Origin: Xylocopilactobacillus apicola | GTDB taxonomy: Bacteria > Bacillota > Bacilli > Lactobacillales > Lactobacillaceae | Assembly (NCBI RefSeq): GCF_033095985.1 | Contig: NZ_AP026802.1 | Coordinates: forward strand, 1,302,001 to 1,366,000 | Direction: 5' to 3' | Length of the DNA stretch: 64,000 bases | Shown: positions 21,287 to 29,925 of the stretch, piece by piece | Numbering within the stretch: the first letter of the stretch is position 1 | Layout of the letters: each line of letters opens with the position of its first letter | Position numbers and translations under genes: made by a program | The notes under the pieces: generated by a model | The model's database searches: none | What the model was told of the DNA's origin: nothing | What the model saw: only the letters and a program-made list of their open reading frames with translations

Positions 21287-21395
21287 AAGTAAAACAGTTG
21301 GAAGAAACATTATTATCGACCGAGTTTGAAGCATAAAATCCGGTGAATCCAACGAAATGCGTTTTAGGCAAGAAAAGAACTTAAGAAAGGAAATT

Positions 21396-21599
21396 ATGCA
21401 AAAAATAATCAACACCTATAAAGGCTATAATTTCAGAGATAAATCGATGGTTTGGGTTAATATCTTTTTGCTGTTGGGATCTTGTTACTGGACCTTTTTT
21501 GCCCATGCTAAGCATCCTGTCTTTTTATTTTTATTAAACGGATTACTAATCATTGGATCCTACATTGACGCTAAGCGAGACAACCGTTTTAGTCTTTAA
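21396..21599 (+). CDS. small membrane protein of unknown function (67 aa)
   Basis: The start is placed at ATG 21396 because AAGAAAGGA lies just before it; the longer frame from 21357 has no ribosome site. The protein has two hydrophobic stretches, MVWVNIFLLLGSCYWTFF and HPVFLFLLNGLLIIGSYID, with charged ends (MQKIINTYKGYNFRDKS; AKRDNRFSL). I recognise no family. It lies among three tiny genes between the UvrA paralogue and the two-component system. Confidence 0.55.
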   Translation: MQKIINTYKGYNFRDKSMVWVNIFLLLGSCYWTFFAHAKHPVFLFLLNGLLIIGSYIDAKRDNRFSL

Positions 21600-21659
21600 A
21601 GCTTAATTAAAGGTTTCTTTTTTATTCTTAATTTATCAAAGAAATTGGAGTAATGCACA

Positions 21660-21887
21660 ATGGAAAAATCAAATACTAAAAAAAATTGGCTCTGGGCAAT
21701 AGTTGGAGTTTTAATTTTCGCAGCCGCTTTATTTATTGTTATTAAATTAACTGAGCCTAAAAAGCCAGCTACTATGACTTATACGACTGTTGACGGCGAG
21801 ACCAAGACGGTATCTTCGGATGCAGATGTCCCCGCCAGTGAAATTAAGGAAATTCACACTGGCAACACTTCCCCATTTAACAAATAA
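21660..21887 (+). CDS. small membrane-anchored protein of unknown function (75 aa)
   Basis: The protein has one N-terminal membrane helix (WLWAIVGVLIFAAALFIVIKL, residues 10-30) preceded by positive residues, then an extracellular tail of about 45 polar residues (MTYTTVDGETKTV, SDADVPASEIKEIHTG). It looks like a type II anchored protein with the tail outside. A GGAG ribosome site precedes the start. It ends 23 bp before the response regulator gene with no terminator between, so it could be co-transcribed and act as an accessory of the sensor kinase. That role is inference. Confidence 0.65.
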   Translation: MEKSNTKKNWLWAIVGVLIFAAALFIVIKLTEPKKPATMTYTTVDGETKTVSSDADVPASEIKEIHTGNTSPFNK

Positions 21888-21910
21888 GATAGGGATTTTT
21901 TTGTAAACCT

Positions 21911-22591
21911 ATGCGAGTTTTAATTATTGAAGACGAAGAAGCAATCGCTGAAGCTGTTGCAGAAGTTTTGAAGAGAAATAATTATTTGGTAGACGTTGCT
22001 AACGACGGCGAGAGCGGCCGAGATTTTGCGATGAGCAACATTTACGATCTAATTATTTTAGATTTAATGCTGCCAAAGATCGACGGTTTTGAAATTTTGG
22101 GGGAAATCCGAAAATCTGAACTTGCAGTTCCTGTGGTCTGTTTGACTGCAAAAAGTCAAATTGAGGATAAAATTCATGGATTGGATTGCGGAGCTGATGA
22201 CTATTTGACCAAGCCTTTTCACATGGACGAGCTTTTGGCGCGGATTCGGGCAGTCAAAAGGCGTTCTACAAATCTTCAAACCTCAGAGCTTCTTAATTTT
22301 GTCGACCTGAAATTAAACGTTAGTACCTTTGAACTTCATTGTCGTAAAGGATCTGTTATCTTAACGCCCAAAGAAGCTCGCATATTAGAAGTCATGATTC
22401 ATCAAGGGCCAATTGCTTCTTCCAAGGAGCTATTGATCCAAAAGATCTGGGGCTATGATTCAGAAGCTGTTGATAATAATGTAGAAATTCAAATCTCATT
22501 TTTAAGAAAAAAATTAGTAAGTCTTAACACTCTGGTTGAAATCCGAACAATTAGAAGTGTGGGATATATTTTGGCTAAAAAAAATGCTTAA
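21911..22591 (+). CDS. OmpR-family response regulator (CiaR-like)
   Basis: The receiver domain begins MRVLIIEDEEAIAE with the acidic pocket residues; the phospho-acceptor Asp is in LIILDLMLPKIDGF near residue 51, the conserved Thr and Lys in VCLTAK and DDYLTKPF. The C-terminal winged helix (residues 130-226) includes LTPKEARILEVM, IWGYDSEAVDNNVEIQISFLRKKL and IRTIRSVGYILA, an OmpR/PhoB-type DNA-binding domain. It overlaps the kinase gene by eight bases. The overall pattern reminds me of CiaR of streptococci, but I would not assign the name. Confidence 0.93.
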   Translation: MRVLIIEDEEAIAEAVAEVLKRNNYLVDVANDGESGRDFAMSNIYDLIILDLMLPKIDGFEILGEIRKSELAVPVVCLTAKSQIEDKIHGLDCGADDYLTKPFHMDELLARIRAVKRRSTNLQTSELLNFVDLKLNVSTFELHCRKGSVILTPKEARILEVMIHQGPIASSKELLIQKIWGYDSEAVDNNVEIQISFLRKKLVSLNTLVEIRTIRSVGYILAKKNA

Positions 22592-23882
22592 AAAATTCCG
22601 AAAACGTATTCTGCTTCTTCAATTTAGTCTTATTTCAGTGATTTTTCTCGGATCCTTAATCACTGTTTTCATTTCCTATTACCGTGACCAAAATAAAGAA
22701 ATTGCAAAATCACTCAATGATTTAATGCAACAATCCATTTCGATCGAAGGAGAATCGATTAATGATCTCCCGGATAATATTTTTGTAGGAGAAGTTACAA
22801 ATGCAACCAATATTGTCGATTCGAATAAATTTTTTTCGTTCAAAGTCAAAGATCGAAAAATTAGCAAACTCAGTGATAACCAAAGTGATTGCAAAAAAGT
22901 AGCTAACAAAATTAACAATCGTAATAATAAAAACGGTAAGATAAAATTCAATGGTCAAGTTTGGCAATATCAAACTTCCGACGCCCCAAAATTTACTCAA
23001 AAAGAACAAGATGGGGAGTCCTCCTTTGATTTAAGTTCAGATCCGACTTCTTCTATTGTGGCATGTCTTAATATCACTAATCCTTATCAACAAATCATCA
23101 AAACAGGAAATACCTTTATAATTGTTGGAATCATTTCTTTAATCGGAATTTTTGCGCTCAGTTTTTACTTCACTAATTTATTCCTAAAGCCCGTCCAAAA
23201 AACATGGGAAAGCCAGCAACAATTCGTCTCCGATGCCTCACATGAGCTAAAAACTCCTATTGCTATTATTAATTCTAATGTCGATGTTTTGATGTCAGAA
23301 CCCCAAAACACGATCAGTTCTCAGCAAAAGTGGATTAATAATATCTACCAAGGAACCCGTCGAATGGAGAATTTAATTAACCAGATGCTTCAATTGTCTC
23401 GCATTGAAAATGACGAACACAGAGTTTGCAAATCAAAAATCAACGTTAGTAATTTATTTATCAATATTATCGATGAGATGGGAGCTATTACCCATCAAAA
23501 AAAGCTCAAAATTTTAAAGGATGTTCCTTCAAACATTGAAATTATAACGAATGAAGATTTGTTACAACAAATTTTACAAATTTTATGTGAAAATGCGGTC
23601 GAATATACTCCTGTCGATGGAGAAATTCGAATCAAACTTCAAACATTTAAAGATCAAATTATTTTTGAAGTCAAAAATAGTGGAACTCCTCTTTTAGAAG
23701 AGGAAATTCCACAACTATTTGAGCGTTTTTATCGCAGTGACAAAGCTCGTAACAGTAAAAATAATAATTTCGGGATGGGGCTTGCAATCGCTAAGGCTCA
23801 AGCTAACGAATTAAAGGGAAAACTTAGCGCTGCAAACGGAAAAGACGGATTTATCACATTTTCCTTAGCACTTGGAACTTAA
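22584..23882 (+). CDS. membrane sensor histidine kinase, partner of the preceding regulator
   Basis: I place the start at ATG 22584, inside the end of the regulator gene, giving 432 residues; an earlier in-frame ATG at 22536 would create an implausible 56-bp overlap. The N-terminal helix ILLLQFSLISVIFLGSLITVFI and a second near FIIVGIISLIGIFALSFYF bracket an extracellular sensor domain of about 150 residues. The phosphorylated His is in SDASHELKTPIAII. The N box is ILQILCENAVEYTP; the G1 box reads VKNSG instead of the usual D-x-G; FERFYRSD and FGMGLAIAKA follow. A terminator lies right after the stop codon. Confidence 0.92.
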   Translation: MLKKFRKRILLLQFSLISVIFLGSLITVFISYYRDQNKEIAKSLNDLMQQSISIEGESINDLPDNIFVGEVTNATNIVDSNKFFSFKVKDRKISKLSDNQSDCKKVANKINNRNNKNGKIKFNGQVWQYQTSDAPKFTQKEQDGESSFDLSSDPTSSIVACLNITNPYQQIIKTGNTFIIVGIISLIGIFALSFYFTNLFLKPVQKTWESQQQFVSDASHELKTPIAIINSNVDVLMSEPQNTISSQQKWINNIYQGTRRMENLINQMLQLSRIENDEHRVCKSKINVSNLFINIIDEMGAITHQKKLKILKDVPSNIEIITNEDLLQQILQILCENAVEYTPVDGEIRIKLQTFKDQIIFEVKNSGTPLLEEEIPQLFERFYRSDKARNSKNNNFGMGLAIAKAQANELKGKLSAANGKDGFITFSLALGT

Positions 23883-23917
23883 AAAAGACAACGTCATAAA
23901 CGCTGCCTTTTTTTCTA
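23880..23917 (+). terminator. terminator after the two-component system
   Basis: AAAGACAACGT and ACGCTGCCTTT can pair imperfectly around CATAA (about 23884-23911), followed by a T tract. It lies between convergent genes and may serve both. Confidence 0.55.
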
Positions 23918-25381
23918 AACTTTTTTGAGATATTCAAGTGCGCAATCTGCAGAATGCTTACCCGAATAGAAAGAATATCCCGCTTCTGTCCCTGGCATGT
24001 TAGGTCCATATGTATCACCGATTAAATTACCAGCTGCATCATTTCCTGCAGCATACAGGCCCGGGATTGCTTGACCTTTAGTATCAATAACCTCGTTTTT
24101 GAGATTAACTTTTAAGCCGCCCATCGTACAAAAAGCTCCGACTCCTAATTCTAGTGCATAATAAGGAGCTTTATCGACTTTCAAAAGATACTTATCCTGT
24201 TTCCCAAAGTCTTGATCAACTCCCTGATCTGCAAAAGTATTGTATTTTCTAACTGTATTTACCAAATCAGGAGTTTCAATCATTTCGGCTAATTCTTCAA
24301 GGGTGTCAGCTTTATGAATATAAGGTAATCCCTTCTCTAAAGCTTCATCGAGATTTTGTTGCAAATCAGTTAATTTAGTTAAATCAGTATGCCAAGTTGA
24401 CATCGGACGCTGCAAACCATCATTCATCAAATGGTCAATTGCGTTTTGATCAATAATGCTAAAAGTCCTTCCTTGAGTAAATAACGCATTTCCCGCATAT
24501 GCAAAATTATCAACTACTTCTTCGTTGACAAAACGTTGCCCGCTCTCATTAACCCAGAGAAGAGATTGTTCAGCAGCAGTTCCGTTTAACTGCGAATAAC
24601 GATAAACAAATGAGGGAGTAAGTGGATCTTTTAAATATCCGCCAAAAAGCATTGCCATTCCCATCCGGTATTTTCGTGCTCCTGCTTCCCAAGCTAACTT
24701 CAAACCATCACCTGTGTTTTTACCTGAATTAACTGGAATCAGTCGCTCGCTATCATAACCAGTCTCTTTATCGATTAATTCTTTATTATTTAAGTATCCG
24801 CCAGTTGCAATAATTACGGCCTTAGTTGCAATTTCTGTGGTGCTGTGATCCGATTCACTCTCTAATACAACTCCAGTAATTCTTCCGTTATCGTCTTTTT
24901 TTAAACTTTGAGCTGAAACAGAGGTAATAATTTCAACTCCCAATTCTTGAACTTTTGGTTCAAACACGCCATGAAGAACTTCTTTTCCTAGTCCTTTAAA
25001 TAAATGCCAAGTTCTCTTACCTGATCCAAGAGGCTTCACGTCAATATACTCTGCACCTAAATCACCAAGCCAGTCTATCATCTCGCCACTAGCAGCAACA
25101 TATTGCTGCCAAGTCTTGACATCAGCTTCGTAGTGAGAATAATCAAGTTCTTCACTTACCACCTCTTCTGGTTTGATATCAACGTTTTTCTCTTGTTGCA
25201 ATTTAGAATTTACAGCAAAAGCACCTTCAATATAATCTCCACTGCCGCCAGTATGACGACCTTTTTCAACAAGCAAAATTTTAGTTAATCCCTGATTGGC
25301 TGCCTCGTATGCAGCAGTAAAACCAGCTGCCCCTGCTCCAATGATAACTAAATTATACTCAGTAGCTTTAGTAATTGACAT
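23915..25381 (-). CDS. FAD-dependent oxidoreductase, fumarate reductase/KsdD-like flavoprotein superfamily
   Basis: The protein binds FAD through an N-terminal Rossmann motif IGAGAAG (residues 14-20) and ends with the typical GLYAAGNDAAG segment. NESGQRFVNEE and TMGGLKVN place it in the FAD_binding_2 superfamily. It is 488 residues and has no haem or FMN-binding domain. Compared with soluble fumarate reductases, the substrate histidine before TMGG is replaced (FCTMGG) and the region normally reading GANRLGG reads GPNMPGTEAG, without the catalytic arginine. I therefore doubt that fumarate is its substrate. It stands alone between the kinase gene and a decayed surface-protein gene. Confidence 0.8.
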   Translation of the reverse strand: MSITKATEYNLVIIGAGAAGFTAAYEAANQGLTKILLVEKGRHTGGSGDYIEGAFAVNSKLQQEKNVDIKPEEVVSEELDYSHYEADVKTWQQYVAASGEMIDWLGDLGAEYIDVKPLGSGKRTWHLFKGLGKEVLHGVFEPKVQELGVEIITSVSAQSLKKDDNGRITGVVLESESDHSTTEIATKAVIIATGGYLNNKELIDKETGYDSERLIPVNSGKNTGDGLKLAWEAGARKYRMGMAMLFGGYLKDPLTPSFVYRYSQLNGTAAEQSLLWVNESGQRFVNEEVVDNFAYAGNALFTQGRTFSIIDQNAIDHLMNDGLQRPMSTWHTDLTKLTDLQQNLDEALEKGLPYIHKADTLEELAEMIETPDLVNTVRKYNTFADQGVDQDFGKQDKYLLKVDKAPYYALELGVGAFCTMGGLKVNLKNEVIDTKGQAIPGLYAAGNDAAGNLIGDTYGPNMPGTEAGYSFYSGKHSADCALEYLKKV

Positions 25382-25530
25382 ATTTTCCTCCTGTTATTAA
25401 ACATTGTCAGCATAATCATACTATAATGAAAGCCCTTTTTCAATTTATTTTTTAAAAAAATCGCTCTTTTATTTAATTTTTAAAAAAACTTAATTAATAC
25501 TCTTGCTTCTTGAGAAATACTTATTGCTGT

Positions 25531-25981
25531 TTACTCGAAAGAAAAATATGTATCAACGTTTTGTACAAAGCTCCTTTTATTCAAAACTTGCACCCACTGA
25601 TCTTTGCCTATTTCATAGAATTCATTTTCTTCACCAAAAGCCTTCCACTGACTTGAGTGCGATAACTTACATCGCTCATAATAAGACGGATTAACTGCGT
25701 AGCCTAAAACGTAATTAACCGTTACCACTTATTAATTAAATGCATACTTTTGACTGACTTAAATGAAACATAATCAGCCTTTGTCTGCCCCACACATCAG
25801 GATTATATGACAGCAAGATAATTTTTTGACGTATTGTAAGTTCATTTGTGCTCTCGTATTTATTCAGATCAATAGAGCCACTAACATAAATAATCTTGGG
25901 TTCTGAATTATCAGCGCTACCCAATTTTTGACGGTTATGAACAACATAAGTTTCGCAATATACCCCCGATTTTATGCTGCA
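25531..25981 (-). pseudogene. remnant of a SLAP-domain surface protein gene
   Basis: The minus-strand frame 25728-25531 reads LGYAVNPSYYERCKLSHSS then QWKAFGEENEFYEIGKDQWVQ, which aligns with the SLAP repeats of the intact gene at 36 kb (TAWKVSKQALVNGKWYYEVGKNQWVQ). A second open stretch, 25979-25736, reads SGVYCETYVVHNRQKLGSAD onward and then runs out, with no start codon, ribosome site or signal peptide. The two pieces look like an eroded exported protein with its repeat at the C-terminus. The rest of 25382-26040 is AT-rich and contains nothing else I can support. Confidence 0.55.
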
Positions 25982-26040
25982 TTAACATTTAAGCATCACT
26001 AAATTCTACAGCCAATAAACTATCATTTATTTTTCTCATG

Positions 26041-26072
26041 AAAAAAGACTTGGCCGTAAACCAAATCTTCCA
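26041..26072 (-). terminator. Rho-independent terminator of the GH31 gene
   Basis: On the minus strand AAGATTTGG (26061-26069) pairs with CCAAGTCTT (26045-26053) with a single mismatched pair, followed by a T tract, directly after the stop codon. Confidence 0.8.
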
Positions 26073-26075
26073 TTT

Positions 26076-28673
26076 TTAATTCAATATTTCAATAACTTGA
26101 GACTTTTCACAAATATCGTGCTGATCGATCTCAACTGTGACCCAACTTCCATTTTTGATTGCCGGTAACTCGCTCGAAAAAGTTTCCATTTCATGCTGAG
26201 CCTCGTATTGATAACTTGAAACTTCTTGCCCATTGACCAAAACCTTACTTGGCTCCTGGACAACTTTAATTAGTAATATCGTGCGTTTATTTGGCTGGAA
26301 TCCCGCAAAATTACCCATCGTAGGCTCAATTGTTACCACAATCCGATCAGATTTTTGTTTACAACTAACATCTGTCGTGATATATTCACCAACTTGATAA
26401 GCATTACTTACACCATCATCATCGAACGCTTCCATCATACTTACGAATTTATCCGGACAAATTACAAATTTCTGCAATTCCTGATCAATCTCTGCAATGT
26501 TATTATTTGGATTGTTCACCGGTAAAATTGCCCCTTTTTTGATAAAAAGCGGAATCTTCCAAAGCGGTGCTGCAAAATTATTTAAGACTTGATGGCCTTC
26601 ATACTCATCTCCGGTAAAGAAATCGATCCAAGTTGCATTTGAATCTGGCAAGTAGATGCCGTGACGAACATCGTTACCATCTGGATCCATTTGAGTATCC
26701 TCGTAAATCGGCGCAACCAAAATATTTTCCCCAACCAAAAACTCATGGGCAAGATCAGGCTGCTTAATTAATTGCAGGTTACTATCCAAGGTTACAGGAC
26801 TTATAATTGGCTGGCCAAAATGAATATTTTCGTAAGAAAGTGAGTTGAAATATGGTAAGAGTTCACTTTTTAATTTCAAATAAAAACGATTAATCTCCGT
26901 ATAGATCCCACCAAATGAAAAAGGTGTCTTATTCTCACTACCCCAGCCGTCCATGTTTAGAATAAGTGGCGTGAAAGCTTTCCACTGAAGATCGCGAGTC
27001 TGAATAATTGGCTTGCCCCCGCCGTATATTCCATCTAAATCACTTCCAACGTTAGAAACGCCTGAAAGAGCACTACCTAAATAGGTTGGGATCTGGTAGC
27101 CAATATTTTCCCAAGTCCCGCCGCGCTGGTCTCCTGTCCAAACGGCCGCATATTTTTGAGTCCCTGCCCAACCATCGAGCGTTAAAGCAAACGGTCGCTC
27201 ATTATGACCAAATTCTTTCATATAGTGAGCAATATCGACTAAAGCGCCATAGCCTGCCTGATAGCCACTACCAACCCAAGCGACATCAGTCTTTAGAGCT
27301 GCAATGTTGGCTACTCCGACCTCCTTAGCAAGATCTCTTTCGTCAGCTCGTGGCTTTTGCGGATTTTTCGGGTGAAGATTTTCTTGCGTCCAAAGACCAG
27401 TTTTAACCCCCTGAGCTGCCGCAAAGTCAGAAAATTCTTTTAAATTTCGGATATTTTGATCAAGATCTTGAGTTTGTCCGTATCCCGCACCATAACCGTC
27501 ATTAGGTACAAACCAACCCAGTGGCATATCATTTTCTTGATAGCGTTTAATGATCTGACGGGCTGAAAATTGATAGTTATCCTTTTCACCATTTAAGGAT
27601 TCTTGCTTGGTAATCAATTCGCCATCTTCGTCTTTAATAAAAGTTACCTCACCCGTTCCTCTAATGGAAGGAACAAACATTTTACCTTTAATCTTAATTT
27701 TATCTGGGCGCTTGGTATTAAAACTTTTGGAGTTTAACGGTTGATATTCTTTGTAGTATTGACCATCTTCAAACTTGCGAGCTCCGCTACTATCAGCGCT
27801 CACTTGAACCCAAGTATCTCGGTTATAAGCATTTAAATGGGCGGGATACCAAGCAAATTTCGGCAGAACCAACGGTGCACCTGTCAAATCAAAATAAGAT
27901 CGTAAAATTTGTTCTGGTTCTGACTCAATCAAATAGTAGTTATCAGATTTCTGGTCCGAAAAACTAAAAGTAATCTTCTTAGGATTAGTTAAGTTATACT
28001 CGCCTTTACCAAAAGTATGATTTAAAATTCCAAATCCTGCTGTACTCCAAACAAATGGTGACGGGGAAGAAACTCCCCGATCTAACCAATCATTTTGATT
28101 TTCAATTTTCAAAATTTGGCCAGTATGGTCATATCGACCATTTTGCATCCCGCCACCGAAATAGCGGGGTTTTGAATCCATAACTTCTAAAGTATTAACT
28201 ACTTGACCATTTTCAAAAACTGGCGGATTTTGAATCATAAATAGATAATTGTCACTGGTCCTAAAAAAGTAAATCATTCCCGTTTTCTTTTTGATCATCA
28301 ACCCTACTTGATAGCTTTGAATGTAGTAAAAGTCTGAATCAATTAGTAAATCAAAAGGCATGTGGAGATCGTTTTGAATGAACTCTAGCGTCTCTTTTTG
28401 GTCCAACTTACCTGTGGCAACGGTTTGATCACCACCAGTTTGGACCCGTTCATTCTTCATTGTCGTGGGCAAAACGCTTGGCGATTTGCCGCGGTAATAA
28501 ACAATATGAGCGATTGAACGGTCTACAAAACTGATTTGTAATTTATAGCCATTTTTTAATTTACAATTGAAAACATTCTGTTTTTTATGAATTTCTGGAT
28601 GTGATTTTTTAGTCACAAATGCTGCGGCGGCTAAAGCGATTGCTGAGCCTAAAATAAGATGTTTTTTTGCCAT
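26076..28673 (-). CDS. glycoside hydrolase family 31, possibly an alpha-N-acetylgalactosaminidase-type member
   Basis: The catalytic (beta/alpha)8 domain shows the nucleophile region ALKTDVAWVGSGYQAGYGALVDI and the acid/base region AVWTGDQRGGTWENIGYQIP, then YLGSALSGVSNVGSDLDGIYGG and LQWKAFTPLILNMDGWG. This pattern recalls the GH31 branch that contains bacterial alpha-N-acetylgalactosaminidases, though I cannot confirm the subfamily by eye. The start at ATG 28673 gives 865 residues beginning with a hydrophobic helix (LILGSAIALAAAAFV), so the enzyme is probably exported and anchored. Downstream is a C-terminal beta-sandwich. The neighbouring nagA and decayed agaS support an amino-sugar substrate. 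Confidence 0.85.
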   Translation of the reverse strand: MAKKHLILGSAIALAAAAFVTKKSHPEIHKKQNVFNCKLKNGYKLQISFVDRSIAHIVYYRGKSPSVLPTTMKNERVQTGGDQTVATGKLDQKETLEFIQNDLHMPFDLLIDSDFYYIQSYQVGLMIKKKTGMIYFFRTSDNYLFMIQNPPVFENGQVVNTLEVMDSKPRYFGGGMQNGRYDHTGQILKIENQNDWLDRGVSSPSPFVWSTAGFGILNHTFGKGEYNLTNPKKITFSFSDQKSDNYYLIESEPEQILRSYFDLTGAPLVLPKFAWYPAHLNAYNRDTWVQVSADSSGARKFEDGQYYKEYQPLNSKSFNTKRPDKIKIKGKMFVPSIRGTGEVTFIKDEDGELITKQESLNGEKDNYQFSARQIIKRYQENDMPLGWFVPNDGYGAGYGQTQDLDQNIRNLKEFSDFAAAQGVKTGLWTQENLHPKNPQKPRADERDLAKEVGVANIAALKTDVAWVGSGYQAGYGALVDIAHYMKEFGHNERPFALTLDGWAGTQKYAAVWTGDQRGGTWENIGYQIPTYLGSALSGVSNVGSDLDGIYGGGKPIIQTRDLQWKAFTPLILNMDGWGSENKTPFSFGGIYTEINRFYLKLKSELLPYFNSLSYENIHFGQPIISPVTLDSNLQLIKQPDLAHEFLVGENILVAPIYEDTQMDPDGNDVRHGIYLPDSNATWIDFFTGDEYEGHQVLNNFAAPLWKIPLFIKKGAILPVNNPNNNIAEIDQELQKFVICPDKFVSMMEAFDDDGVSNAYQVGEYITTDVSCKQKSDRIVVTIEPTMGNFAGFQPNKRTILLIKVVQEPSKVLVNGQEVSSYQYEAQHEMETFSSELPAIKNGSWVTVEIDQHDICEKSQVIEILN

Positions 28674-28682
28674 AATTTTTAC

Positions 28683-28743
28683 TAACACAAAACCCCGTTG
28701 CAAAAAGCGGGGTTTTTGTTAGGTATCCTCCTTTCGGATGCCT
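28683..28743 (-). promoter_or_regulatory. two-hairpin leader or terminator between nagA and the GH31 gene
   Basis: Reading the minus strand after nagA, GGCATCC and GGATACC (28721-28741) form a small hairpin that holds the AAAGGAGG ribosome site (28727-28734), and then a long stem pairs the AAAACCCCG and CGGGGTTTT arms (28683-28720). The second stem resembles a terminator in either direction, but the GH31 start codon comes right after it and has no ribosome site of its own. Confidence 0.5.
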
Positions 28744-28746
28744 ATA

Positions 28747-29904
28747 TTAAACTTTGTAACGGGAAACCCCATCAAGATAGGTCTCCAATAAATTCATTTT
28801 TTGGTCAAGCACAATAAAATCAGCTGCCCGACCAGGTAAAATAGCCCCGCAATGATCTGTGATTTGAGCGCCGACAGCTGGCACCCAAGAACCCATCATC
28901 ACGGACTTCTCAGGAGTAACAAGGTTCCAATCAACAACATTTTTAATTGCTTCATTGAGCCGTAAGATACTTCCTGCTAAATTATGTGGCGGTTCTTTTA
29001 AAGTTGCCGTTCCGCCACCAACAAGGACTGGTAATTCACCCAACATATAATCACCATCCGGCATTAATCCAGCCGACATACAATCAGTAACCAAAATGAC
29101 ATGGTCAGGAGTCTTTTTATCAATCAGAATCCTTGCAACGTAAGGATTGATATGATGTCCATCACAAATGAGCTCATCATATACCTGATCTAAACTCATC
29201 GCAGCTCCAACCATCCCAGGTTCCCGATGACTTAGCGGACTCATCCCATTAAAAGTGTGAGTGAACACCGTTGCTCCTGCTTCTACACACGCTTTAGCTT
29301 GCTCAAAAGTCGCATCACTATGGCCAATTGCTACAGTTACGCCAGTTTCTGATACTTTACTGACAAACTCAACAGCCCCTTTACGCTCCGGTGCAACCGT
29401 AATTTGACGTAAATGGCCTTTCGCTGATTTTTGCCATTGATCGAATTCTTGTAAACTCGGATCTTTAAAGTACTTAGGATTTTGAGCCCCTTTGTGCTTT
29501 TCAGTAAAATATGGACCTTCAAAGTTGATTCCTTGAACCTTTGCGCCTTTTTCTTCACCCCAGTGATTACCAAAAATTTGACAAATATCATTAAGCTGAT
29601 CAAAAGAACCAGTAATAGTTGTTGGCAGCCAAGAAGTTACCCCACATTTCAGCAAAGCTTCTGACATTGTGTTAATGCTATCCCACGAAGTATCCATCAC
29701 ATCGGCCCCCGCGATGCCATGAATATGCGTATCAACTAATCCTGGTGCAATCCAGCGATCTGAATAATCAACAATTTTGCCTACAGGCGTTTGATCTTCT
29801 GGGATGTAAGCGCCAAAAGTCCCATTATCTGTAACTTCAAGATAACCACCATTTTCTGTTGTATTTCTTAAGAAAAACTTTTGTGCGTGAATGTAGTATG
29901 TCAT
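28747..29904 (-). CDS. nagA: N-acetylglucosamine/galactosamine-6-phosphate deacetylase
   Basis: This enzyme removes the acetyl group from N-acetylhexosamine 6-phosphate. Metal and substrate motifs of the amidohydrolase fold are present: GLVDTHIHGIAGADVMD near residue 55, NFEGPYF, IGHSDATFEQA, THTFNGMSPLSHREPG, LICDGHHI and the catalytic Asp in LVTDCMSAGL. Length 385 is normal. Upstream on the same strand lie remnants of an AgaS-type enzyme and of a GntR/UTRA regulator, and downstream is the GH31 glycosidase. The deacetylase is intact although its pathway neighbours are broken. The symbol nagA is the safe one; agaA would fit if the sugar is galactosamine. Confidence 0.93.
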   Translation of the reverse strand: MTYYIHAQKFFLRNTTENGGYLEVTDNGTFGAYIPEDQTPVGKIVDYSDRWIAPGLVDTHIHGIAGADVMDTSWDSINTMSEALLKCGVTSWLPTTITGSFDQLNDICQIFGNHWGEEKGAKVQGINFEGPYFTEKHKGAQNPKYFKDPSLQEFDQWQKSAKGHLRQITVAPERKGAVEFVSKVSETGVTVAIGHSDATFEQAKACVEAGATVFTHTFNGMSPLSHREPGMVGAAMSLDQVYDELICDGHHINPYVARILIDKKTPDHVILVTDCMSAGLMPDGDYMLGELPVLVGGGTATLKEPPHNLAGSILRLNEAIKNVVDWNLVTPEKSVMMGSWVPAVGAQITDHCGAILPGRAADFIVLDQKMNLLETYLDGVSRYKV

Positions 29905-29925
29905 ATTTATCTCCCTTATTTAAAC

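Noticed and set aside
23915-25381. Fumarate reductase as a firm name
   Set aside because: The catalytic arginine and histidine regions differ, so I only name the flavoprotein superfamily.
25503-25694. Plus-strand 63-codon frame opposite the SLAP remnant
   Set aside because: It has no ribosome site or recognisable domain, while the minus strand matches SLAP repeats.
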